Below, piece by piece: positions 1 to 7,695 of a stretch of DNA of 64,000 nt. Within the stretch, counting starts at the first letter, position 1, and every line of letters starts with the position of its first letter. This DNA comes from Paraburkholderia sp. BL9I2N2 (GTDB lineage Bacteria; Pseudomonadota; Gammaproteobacteria; Burkholderiales; Burkholderiaceae): assembly GCF_004339745.1 (NCBI RefSeq), contig NZ_SMGP01000002.1, positions 930,001-994,000 on the forward strand. The letters are read 5' to 3'. The translations under genes and the position numbers were made by a program. A model generated the notes under the pieces. It saw only the letters and a list, made by a program, of their open reading frames with translations, ran no database searches and was not told the DNA's origin.

Positions 1-259
1 GGCAGGCCGCCCGCCGTAGGGTCACAGCAACCCGCACGGCAGCGCCCTATTTGCCGCCTCCGGTTCCCGCATGTTCGCATATGGAACATTCCGGCGCGCC
101 TCGGACCTGCTTATAGGCAGGATTCTCTCACGCCGGTCGCCAAGGCGGTTTTCCGCTGAACAATATAGTACAGGGCCTTGATACCGATCGTGCGAAGTCG
201 CCAAGGCGATCAACGGCAGCGCTTATGCATTCTGGGAATCCGCGATAAAGAGCCGCCCT
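1..259. other. Left edge, no supported gene
   Basis: This stretch precedes the stop of the HAD hydrolase gene. Short reading frames exist on both strands, but none has a recognisable domain, a convincing ribosome binding site or a family-like composition. It may be intergenic or part of a feature lying mostly outside the window. Confidence 0.4.
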
Positions 260-934
260 TTACGGCCGCGACGCAACCTCGTCCAGATGCTCCAGCAGAT
301 CGGCGGGATCGTCGTAGACCCGCAGTGCGCCCGCCCGTTCGAGTTCCTCCGTGCCGTACCCGCCCGACAGCAAGCCCACACCCAGCGCACGACAGCGCCG
401 CGCCGCGAGCATGTCCCAGATGCTGTCGCCGACCACGACCGTGTTTTCGACCGGCACGCCGAGCCGCCCGGCCGCGGCGATGAACAGATCCGGATCCGGT
501 TTTGCATATTTGACGTCGTCGCGCGTCACGACCACCGCCTTCGCGGGATCGACACCCAGCGCCTCCAGATTGAGCGCCGCCGTCTCCATGCGGCCGCTCG
601 TCGCCACGGCCCACGGCGTTCCGGCTTGCGTCAACGCGTCGAGCAAGGCGCGCGCGCCCGGCAGCGGACATACCTGCGCGCGCAATCGCTGATAGGCCGC
701 GGCGTGAGCATGACGAAGACGCTCCACCCGCTCGGCGCTGATTTCCCCATGCGTTTCCCGCAGAAGCTGATTGGTGAAGAGCCCGCCGCTCATGCCGATC
801 TTGCGGTGAATTCGCCAGACCGACAAGGGAATGCCTTCGCTGTCGAGCGCTTCCTTCCAGGCCAGCACGTGCTGGTAGACGCTGTCGACCAGCGTTCCGT
901 CGAGATCGAAAAGGAAAGAGGTCTGGATCCGCAT
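260..934 (-). CDS. HAD-superfamily hydrolase (phosphoglycolate-phosphatase-like)
   Basis: The 224-residue protein has the HAD layout. Motif I near the N-terminus is DLDGTLVDS, with the nucleophile and acid/base aspartates. An alpha-helical cap follows (about residues 20-90), then motif II threonine/serine in the VATSG stretch, the motif III lysine, and motif IV in VVGDSIWD. Such enzymes are cytosolic Mg-dependent phosphatases on small phosphorylated metabolites such as phosphoglycolate, sugar phosphates or beta-phosphoglucomutase substrates; the substrate cannot be told from sequence. The ATG is preceded by a CAGGAG ribosome site. It is monocistronic and divergent from the broken MerR gene. 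Confidence 0.85.
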   Translation of the reverse strand: MRIQTSFLFDLDGTLVDSVYQHVLAWKEALDSEGIPLSVWRIHRKIGMSGGLFTNQLLRETHGEISAERVERLRHAHAAAYQRLRAQVCPLPGARALLDALTQAGTPWAVATSGRMETAALNLEALGVDPAKAVVVTRDDVKYAKPDPDLFIAAAGRLGVPVENTVVVGDSIWDMLAARRCRALGVGLLSGGYGTEELERAGALRVYDDPADLLEHLDEVASRP

Positions 935-1017
935 GGTGTGCTCCTGTTGATGACTCCGTTCGCCAATATGCCATGTCCCGGGGTTCGCCGGTCGCGCGAA
1001 TACGGCCTCGATTCCCC

Positions 1018-1046
1018 TTGACTCTCACGTGGCGTAAGGTTCTAAC
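1018..1046 (+). promoter_or_regulatory. MerR-type promoter/operator in front of the broken regulator
   Basis: A TTGACT -35-like hexamer at 1018-1023 is followed by an imperfect dyad centred at about 1031 (CTCACG, three bases, CGTAAG) and a TTCTAAC -10-like element. MerR-family regulators bind a dyad lying between -35 and -10 of their own promoter, and this arrangement fits. The regulator downstream is disrupted, so the operator may no longer be read by its own product. Confidence 0.5.
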
Positions 1047-1075
1047 CCCAACGTGCACACTGACCGGAGGCTCGA

Positions 1076-1851
1076 ATGCTGTTGAAAGTGGGAGAACTTG
1101 CGAAGCGCAGCGGACTGACCGTCCGCACGCTTCACCACTACGACGCAATCGGACTGCTGACACCTTCGGCACGTGCTGAGAACGGCTACCGGCTCTACGA
1201 CCGCAGCGACGTCGCCCGGCTTCATCAGATCCAGGCGCTGCGCCGTTTCGGACTCGCGCTCGCCAGACGCCGAACCCGGAATGGACCGGACTCATCGGCC
1301 AGGTCCGCACCTTGATGGACAGCGGCGCGCCACCCGAGGGCGACGAGGCGCGCGCCTTGTCGATGCGCTGGATGACGATGCTCGTGCGCGACACGAATGG
1401 CGACCCGCGCCTGCTCGCCAAGCTGAATCTGATGCACGACAACGAACCGTCGATGCAAACGCACATCGGTATTTCGACGCAGTTGCGCGACTATGTGTCG
1501 CGCGCCTTTAGCGAAACCAAGCTGCCGATCTACGAGAAGTATCTGTCGCCCGAGCAGATTCGCTTCATGCGCGCCAATTACGGCAAGCGCGCGATGGAAT
1601 GGCCGCAACTGATGGCCGACGTGCGCGATGCGATCGACGCGGGTGTCGGACCGCAGACATCGCGAGCGCGCGAGCTTGCGCTTCGCTGGCTCGAACTTTT
1701 CAGAAGCTACGCGGGCGACGATCCACGTACGCAGGCCAAGTTCCGCCATGCGCTGCAAACGGAGCCGGAGTTGATGGCCGGCACATGGGCGGATGAAACG
1801 CTGCTCGCTTTCATCCACGAGGCGATGGCGAACGTTGCGCAGCCGCTTTGA
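1076..1851 (+). pseudogene. MerR-family TipAS-type regulator, frameshifted with internal deletion
   Basis: The first frame (1076-1315) encodes a clear MerR winged helix: KVGELAKRSGLTVRTLHHYD and the following NGYRLYDRSDVARLHQIQALRRFG. It then runs into an unrelated tail. The homologous continuation lies in another frame from about 1276 to 1851. It starts PEWTGLIGQVRTLMD and has the helical composition of the C-terminal effector domain of TipA-like regulators (about 185 residues). The coiled-coil linker between the domains is missing, so the lesion is a deletion plus a frameshift near 1255-1280, not a simple indel. The two halves would not form a normal regulator, although the second half has a possible TTG start at 1312. 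The ribosome site GGAGG upstream of 1076 is intact. Confidence 0.8.
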
Positions 1852-1969
1852 TGTGACGCGCGGCTTCCCGTCGGTTTCGGCCGGCCGGGAGTTCAGTGGT
1901 CTGAACTGGGTCGATTCTCGCGCTGTGCTGTTCATGCTAGCCTCGTGACTTCCAATAACAGGACGTCGC

Positions 1970-2761
1970 ATGAACACACCTCGATTGCGCCTTCATGGCC
2001 TGACCCGGCGACGCACGATCGCGATGCTTGCCGCGTTATTGACCATTTCGACCAGCCTGAATCACTCTGCCCTCGCGCAGACTGAGAACACGACTAGCGT
2101 CGAGTATTCCGGCTCAGTCGGCGAAGCGAAGGTCGGCATGACGCTCGTGCTGCATGGGAAGGTGGTCGGCAAAGGGCATTACTTCTACTACCGCTACCTC
2201 AAGGACATTGCGCTGACCGGCCAACAATCCGGCAGCGATCTGAAGTTGCAGGAAGCGAACGGCACGTTCAACCTGCACTTCGTGGGCAATGGATCGAACG
2301 GCGCCCAGCCACTCGATTTTTCCAATAGCGTGGGCCTTGCCGGCAGTTGGACTGGCGGCGGAAAGACCTTGCCGGTCAAATTCACTCTCGAAGGAATGTC
2401 ATTCGCGGATGCGAATGCCGGACACCGCTACGGGATGATCACCGACGAAACGGACGACGCATTCGAAGCACGCGCTCAGGGCTTCTATTTCGCCGCTTTG
2501 AAAGGCGACCCGAAGCAGGCGGCGCGTTTCGTGCACTTTCCGCTGCGTGTGAACTGGAGCGCGACACATCACGAGATGATAGGTTCGGCGAATCAGCTTG
2601 CCGCCAACTGGAATCGCATCTTCACGCCCAGGTATCTTGCGGCGCTACGTGACGCCGTTCCGCACGATATGCCGGTGATCAAGAGCCAGTACGCGATGCT
2701 CGGCGCCGGGCTCGCTTTCTTTACGGATAAGGGTGTCGAGGTTTTGAATGCGCAGCGGTAG
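1970..2761 (+). CDS. Exported hypothetical protein
   Basis: The product has 263 residues with a typical Sec signal: a basic N-terminus (RLHGLTRRR), a hydrophobic stretch and a SALAQ-like cleavage site near residue 36. The mature part contains YSGSVGEAKVGMTLVLHGKV and a WTGGGKTLPVKFTLE segment. This resembles small beta-rich periplasmic proteins whose upstream part reports inter-strand polar turns. I do not recognise a named family or catalytic motif. It stands alone between the broken MerR gene and a terminator-like hairpin at 2908-2936. Role unknown; probably periplasmic. Confidence 0.75.
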   Translation: MNTPRLRLHGLTRRRTIAMLAALLTISTSLNHSALAQTENTTSVEYSGSVGEAKVGMTLVLHGKVVGKGHYFYYRYLKDIALTGQQSGSDLKLQEANGTFNLHFVGNGSNGAQPLDFSNSVGLAGSWTGGGKTLPVKFTLEGMSFADANAGHRYGMITDETDDAFEARAQGFYFAALKGDPKQAARFVHFPLRVNWSATHHEMIGSANQLAANWNRIFTPRYLAALRDAVPHDMPVIKSQYAMLGAGLAFFTDKGVEVLNAQR

Positions 2762-2907
2762 GCGTTGCGTGGGGTAGAGAATCTTGCAGCGCGGGCCGCT
2801 CTCTCCGTCTTTACGCGCGGCGAGCGCGGTCGGACTTGGTGGTTGCGATCGACATCGGCGCGCAATGGCTACAGGGTGCCATCGCCGACCTGACCGTGAT
2901 GCGTAAT

Positions 2908-2936
2908 CGACGCGCCGCTATTTCGGCGGCGCGTCG
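2908..2936. terminator. Hairpin between convergent genes
   Basis: An 11-bp perfect stem (CGACGCGCCGC paired with its complement at 2926-2936) has a 7-nt loop and is followed on the plus strand by ATCGTTTT. It lies 50 bases beyond the stop of the minus-strand glycoside hydrolase and 147 bases beyond the stop of the plus-strand exported protein, so it can serve both. Confidence 0.6.
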
Positions 2937-2986
2937 ATCGTTTTCAGCGCTTATTGGACTGCTTTTTAGCGCGCTAGTCGAGCCGC

Positions 2987-5257
2987 TTATTGGCCCGTGT
3001 AACCGAGCGGAACAGTCGCATTGGCCTTGGCAACCGTGGCGTTGTTCGACACGATGTACTGCGGCACTTCGGTGAGGGTCAGCGCGACCTGGCCGTTGGT
3101 GTAGGCAACCGTGCTGACATTGCCGTAACCATCGATCTTCGTCACATTGCCCGACGTGCCAGCGTTGTCGACCTGCAGCGAATAGCTGGTCGAATAGCTC
3201 TGGCTATACGTGCCGTTGCTCGTCGGCCACTGCGCGTTGTTGTGCGTCCACGCCGCGGTCACGACCTTGCCATTGCCCAGTTGCTGGAACCCGTACGCAA
3301 AGACTCCGGCAGGCGCACTCTTGATGCGGCCCAGCGTATTCGTGCCGTCGAGAACACGCGTCATCGTTGCGAAGGCCATCGCTTCAGGCTTCGGCGAAAG
3401 GTTCGTCGCACCGAACGCGCCTTGTGCGTTGTTCAGGTCGAAGAACGAGCCGTATCCAACTTCGCCCGGATAGTCGGGACCGTAGAACAGCGTCGTGACC
3501 TGTGCACCGCCGCCCAGCACGATGATGTGCGCCCGCACGCCGACCGCCGCATGCGCGAACAACTGGTTCTGCGACGGCACATTCGGACCGTAGTTGAGAC
3601 CCGGATCGTAGCTCACGCCGGCTTCCGTGAAGAAGAGCTTCATATTCGGCTTGCCTGCCTGCATGACCGAACGCAGTTGCGTCATCTGGTTGTCGAGCGC
3701 GTTGGCCTGGTTCGCCGGATTCGGATCGGAGTCCTGCAATTCAGGCGGATGGGCCGGGTACGTACCCGCATTCCAGTAGCCATGCGTGGAGACTGCATCG
3801 ATGTAATTCCACAGACCGAGTGCGCCGAACTTCTGCAGATAACCCGTTGTACAGGTGTCGCAATTCGCGGCGAACGGATTGCCGGTGCCCATCACGACGG
3901 CATTCGGATCGGTCGAGTGAATGCCCTGGTAAGCAGCCTTGTACATGGCGACGAAGTTCGCGTCGCTATCCGCCCAGCCGAGGCTCGGTTCCCAGGTTAC
4001 CTGATAGTAGTTCTTTTGCTGATTCGGGTAATTGGCAGCGCGGATCAGGCTCGTATCGGTGCCGACCTTGCTCATGAAGGTCTGGAACTCAGGCATGTTC
4101 GACGGCGCATAGTAGCTGTCGTTGAACTGACCGGTCTTCGAATCCCACGCCGGCAGTCCATCGAGACGCACGATACGCATCTGATCAGGATTGGCCTTGT
4201 AGAACGGATCGAGGTCGTTCACGTTCGGCGTATACGTATTGGGACCGTTGGGTTCCATGGCCGATACCTGACGGTCGTCGATCGTCCACGAGATGCCCAG
4301 AGCGTGCAGCGCGGCGATGTTGCCGTTGAAGCCCTGCATGCCGAAGCGGTGCTGATCCTGATGCGCATACGTCACGGTGCCCAGTGCCGAACTGAGGTTC
4401 GGCAACACGCCGAACGTCGCGATACCGACCGGCCGCGTGCCGCTTCTCGGCAACGTGCCGCCGTTCGAACGCAAGGTGGCGGTGAGTGCGCCATAGCCGG
4501 ACCACGTCGACGTACACGGAATCGTGCTGGTCTGTACGCCTGCCTTGACTGCAAAACTGCCTTGCGTCTTGATCGCACCGTTGGAATCCGCTACGGACCA
4601 GACGACGGTATCCGCGCTCGGTGCGTTCGTGGTAATCGCCAGCTTGAACGGGGCGTTGTTCTGGAACACGCGCAGGCCGTCGGTGGTGGGCGTGTCGGCG
4701 CTGATCACGCCGTTCGCGGTTCCGCCGGCCGTTTGCGTCGGCGCGCTGCACGACATGGCCGAGCCGCCCGGCGTCGGGGACGGCGTCGCGCTCGGAGTCG
4801 GACTCGGCGCGGGAGTCGGCGTCGGGGTCGGCGTCGGCGTCGGAGTCGGCGTGGGCGTCGGGGCCGGAGTCGGCGTGGGAGTCGGTGTGGGGGTCGGGGT
4901 CGGGGTCGGGCTCGGGGTCGGGGCCGGAGTCGGCGTTGCGGCAACCGCTTTAACCCAGCAAGACTTGCCATAGCCGAACGCGGGGTCCGACTGCGACACT
5001 GCGCCGACGTAGCAGCCGACACCGTTGCTGAACGTGCGCGGCGCGCTCAACATCACCGAGGGCGAGGTGGGCGGAACCGCACCGAACACCACCGAACCCG
5101 TTCCGAGGAATGAGCACTTGCCATTTTCCTGCGCGCACAACTTGTATTGCTGCCCTGAGACCGTGATGGTGCTTGCCTGAGCCTGCGCGCTTTCCGCGGC
5201 AAACGATGCCAACACTGTTGCCGATGCAACGCCCAATAGTTTCAAGTATCTCGTCAT
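2987..5257 (-). CDS. Secreted clan GH-A-like glycoside hydrolase with Thr-Pro linker
   Basis: This 756-residue exported protein has several parts. A signal peptide spans about residues 1-27 (cleavage after SAQA). Next is a small cysteine-containing N-terminal module (about 28-107) with the pattern CAQENGKCSFLG and FGYGKSCWVK. A long Thr-Pro/Ala-Pro linker follows (about 110-160). The C-terminal catalytic-looking region is about residues 280-690. Two glutamates sit in clan GH-A style contexts: E423 in TWEPS (acid/base candidate) and E545 in FFTEAG (nucleophile candidate), 122 residues apart, normal spacing for a TIM-barrel retaining glycosidase. The closest family by motif is GH39/GH5-like, but the substrate is unknown. 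It stands alone, followed by the hairpin at 2908-2936. Confidence 0.7.
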   Translation of the reverse strand: MTRYLKLLGVASATVLASFAAESAQAQASTITVSGQQYKLCAQENGKCSFLGTGSVVFGAVPPTSPSVMLSAPRTFSNGVGCYVGAVSQSDPAFGYGKSCWVKAVAATPTPAPTPSPTPTPTPTPTPTPTPAPTPTPTPTPTPTPTPTPAPSPTPSATPSPTPGGSAMSCSAPTQTAGGTANGVISADTPTTDGLRVFQNNAPFKLAITTNAPSADTVVWSVADSNGAIKTQGSFAVKAGVQTSTIPCTSTWSGYGALTATLRSNGGTLPRSGTRPVGIATFGVLPNLSSALGTVTYAHQDQHRFGMQGFNGNIAALHALGISWTIDDRQVSAMEPNGPNTYTPNVNDLDPFYKANPDQMRIVRLDGLPAWDSKTGQFNDSYYAPSNMPEFQTFMSKVGTDTSLIRAANYPNQQKNYYQVTWEPSLGWADSDANFVAMYKAAYQGIHSTDPNAVVMGTGNPFAANCDTCTTGYLQKFGALGLWNYIDAVSTHGYWNAGTYPAHPPELQDSDPNPANQANALDNQMTQLRSVMQAGKPNMKLFFTEAGVSYDPGLNYGPNVPSQNQLFAHAAVGVRAHIIVLGGGAQVTTLFYGPDYPGEVGYGSFFDLNNAQGAFGATNLSPKPEAMAFATMTRVLDGTNTLGRIKSAPAGVFAYGFQQLGNGKVVTAAWTHNNAQWPTSNGTYSQSYSTSYSLQVDNAGTSGNVTKIDGYGNVSTVAYTNGQVALTLTEVPQYIVSNNATVAKANATVPLGYTGQ
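4775..4935 (-). repeat. Low-complexity (Thr-Pro)n linker repeat
   Basis: GTCGGN-type hexamers repeat about 25 times on the plus strand. On the minus strand they encode alternating Thr-Pro/Ala-Pro/Ser-Pro residues that join the N-terminal module to the catalytic part of the glycoside hydrolase. Such hexamer arrays are prone to length change by slippage while keeping the frame. Confidence 0.85.
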
Positions 5258-6462
5258 TGTCCGTATGTTTCGCTAAAAGCAGGTTGTCCCCGAGAATTCA
5301 GCAAGATCGATCAGTCGTCCCGCCTTGACGTTATTGAGTCCAGAGAGAGGTGAACCTGAGAACGCGCTGACCGCGCTCATTGCTGATGAAGCTGAAGCTT
5401 TGATGCGCTGCTATCCGGTAGCGGACGCACTTGCCATCCGCTCGCATGCCGACTTTCGCCGAGCAGCGGCGCGACGTGCACCAACCCCACCCCGTGCGCA
5501 CCGATAGCGTGAAAAACTCTGTCGACGCCGGGATGAAGAATCCCGCCGATCGAATGACCGGGAAAACATCACAAGGGGTTAATGCATGCCGCTGACGCGA
5601 CTCGAACATCTGGCGAGGCTCGCACTGACAGGTCAGTGCACCTCAATTTGATAAACAAATTTCGCGCCAATATGCGCGACTTAAAAAGTTAGGATAACGA
5701 AAAATTAATGCAATTTTTTTTCGTTCACCGTTGACAGTCCGTTATTGACGTGAACCCGGCGACTCGACAGTGATCGAGAGGCACCCTCGCCTCGCGAGTC
5801 GGGTTCGGAACCCAAAAAACCGATCGACCCGCGGATTTTCTTCGCGCGATCCAGCGGCAGCGAAAGTGTCGATGCGTCAAAATCGAAGCGATCCACGCCT
5901 CCGCCAACGCCGCTTCGCGCTAAGAAAAGCGGCCTATCGCAGCGCAGCAACCGGTGATGTAACTGTTACAGAAGGGGCAGTGATCGACTAATCCGTCCGG
6001 TATTAGTTACAGAAGTTTTTGGCAGACGAATTATAAACGTTTCATCCGCGTAACGTGCCCGATTCAAGGGCGATAAGTGATAATTACAAAAAATTTCAAT
6101 AAGATCCGTCCGAAGCTTTTCCAAACGAGGGTGAACGGAAAAGCTCTGCCTCATGGCGCGCGTGAAAACGTAAATGTTTGATTTGTCAGCTCATTGTCGG
6201 CATTTTTGTTCGTCGTTTTTGTTCGCGTGCAATTCTTATATTGGTAATACAAATACGCTGAAGCCGTTGCCAACCGCTTGGTCCGAACCAACCGGCCAAT
6301 TCGAACGAAATGCAGAAATAGGTTCGCATCCTTTTTTATCGGAAATTCAGTCCGTGCCAGGACACAATGGAACTGAAAAATCGATGCGCCTATATCCCCG
6401 CATTTAGTTTGGATGACGAACCAACAGCGACGAGCAAAATCGACGCGGCATCTGCACCGGCA
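5258..6462. other. 1.2-kb gap, largely AT-rich, no supported gene
   Basis: No reading frame here has a recognisable domain. From about 5640 to 6460 the base composition is clearly more AT-rich than the surrounding genes, with runs of T and A. An imperfect inverted repeat at about 5697-5727 (AACGAAAAA against TTTTTTCGTT) and two copies of GTTACAGAAG (about 5964 and 6007) are visible. The stretch leads directly into the broken ABC transporter fragment and looks like eroded or acquired DNA rather than a promoter region. Confidence 0.5.
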
Positions 6463-6900
6463 ACACATCCGCCGCCAGCTCTTTTCGGCGGTCTTCTCGA
6501 ACTACTAGCTGTTGGATACGCTGATCTCCGGCGAGGGCATGCTGACGACGGAAGCGCAAGACTATCTAGAACGCCTCGACATCGCGCACAAGGTGTCGGT
6601 TCGCGACGGCGCGTTCACCACTTCCGATCTGTCGACCGGCCAGCGCAAATGGCTCGCGCTGGTGCAGGCGTATCTGGATACGCCGCCCGGTGATGTTGCT
6701 CGACGAATGGGCCGCCAACCAGGACCCGAGTTTCCGCTGGATTTCCTATAGCAAGATCCCGCCGGACCTGAAGCGTCAGGGCAGAACGGCTGATCGCGAT
6801 TTCGCACGACGATCGCCATTTCAGCGCGGCCCACCGTTATATCCGGCTGGAAGAGGGCCGCATCGTAGAAGAAGTGCGGCCCGTGCGTGTCAGCTCACGC
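6463..6900 (+). pseudogene. Remnant of SyrD-type cyclic-peptide ABC exporter (ATPase 3' part)
   Basis: Translated across frames, the segment reads like the C-terminal half of a SyrD/YojI-family ABC ATPase. The order is QLFSAVFSNY, then an in-frame TAG at 6506-6508, then LLDTLISGEG, YLERLDIAHKV, the signature LSTGQRKWLAL, Walker B with VMLLDEWAANQDP (after a frameshift near 6685), and the switch histidine ISHDDRHF with RLEEGRI (after a second frameshift near 6789). Walker A and the whole membrane domain are missing. The three lesions and the truncation make it non-functional. In intact form such exporters move cyclic lipopeptides or siderophore precursors across the inner membrane. Its 3' end runs into the end of msrA on the other strand. 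Confidence 0.8.
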
Positions 6901-6901
6901 C

Positions 6902-7642
6902 CTATCGCGCCGCCGTCACAAACAACACCGGATCGTTGCGATACAGATCCGGGAACATCCGTTTCAAGTCCGTCACTTTCGGCAGATCGTTGATCGCGAT
7001 GTACGGGTAGTCCGGATGCAGCGCGAGGAAGTTCTGGTGATAACTTTCCGCCGGATAAAACCCCTTGAAGTCCTCCACGCGAGTCACGACTTTCGCCGAG
7101 AACACATGAGCGTTGTCGATCTGCGCGATATACGACTGCGCGATACCGCGCTGCGCTGCATTCACCGGAAAAATTGCCGAACGATATTGCGTGCCGTGGT
7201 CGGGGCCCTGATAGTCCAACTCGGTAGGATTGTGCGCGACCGAGAAGAATATCTGCAGTAGACGTCCATACGTGATCTGCGTCGGATCGTAAGTGATCTG
7301 CACCGACTCCGCGTGTCCCGTATCGCCGTCGCTGACGGTTTCGTATTGCGCCGTGGATGCCGCGCCACCGCTGTAACCCGACGCGACCTGCTTCACGCCG
7401 CGCACGTGTTCGAACACGCCCTGCACGCCCCAGAAACAGCCGCCCGCGAACACCGCCGTTTCACTATGCGTCGTACCGGCTTTCTCGTCCTGTACGGGCG
7501 CGGGAATCTTCGTGGCGGCTTCGGCGGAATGCGCGACATGCTGCGCGGCCACCACGCCCAGAGCAACGACGACGAGGCCCATGATTCGAGTGACGGAGAA
7601 ACGCTTCCGCAGCGACGCTGTGCTGGTAGATATCGTGCGCAT
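6902..7642 (-). CDS. msrA: Peptide-methionine (S)-S-oxide reductase, exported form
   Basis: MsrA reduces methionine-S-sulfoxide in oxidised proteins. The GGCFWG active-site motif (nucleophile C69) is followed by VFEHVRGVKQVASGYSGG and, later, the conserved EVVQVTYDP-like segment (ESVQITYDP), with YRSAIF and FYPAESYHQNF typical of the family. Unlike cytosolic MsrA it has an N-terminal signal or anchor of about 42 residues (hydrophobic stretch GLVVVALGVVAA), so it should act in the periplasm. It lies 53 bases downstream of dipZ on the same strand, which would supply reducing power. That supports a shared envelope redox-repair operon. Confidence 0.93.
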   Translation of the reverse strand: MRTISTSTASLRKRFSVTRIMGLVVVALGVVAAQHVAHSAEAATKIPAPVQDEKAGTTHSETAVFAGGCFWGVQGVFEHVRGVKQVASGYSGGAASTAQYETVSDGDTGHAESVQITYDPTQITYGRLLQIFFSVAHNPTELDYQGPDHGTQYRSAIFPVNAAQRGIAQSYIAQIDNAHVFSAKVVTRVEDFKGFYPAESYHQNFLALHPDYPYIAINDLPKVTDLKRMFPDLYRNDPVLFVTAAR

Positions 7643-7695
7643 GGTCAGTCCTTTTGGTCAGTTGAGAGTTGTTGAGGCGGCTCGCTCGCGCCGCC

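Noticed and set aside
2990..5113. Long plus-strand frame opposite the glycoside hydrolase
   Set aside because: It is antisense, has no ribosome site and is Arg/Val-rich. The minus-strand protein has a signal peptide and catalytic-type motifs.
5325..5609. Short frames on both strands downstream of the hydrolase start
   Set aside because: They overlap each other, lack domains and ribosome sites, and do not match any small-protein pattern.
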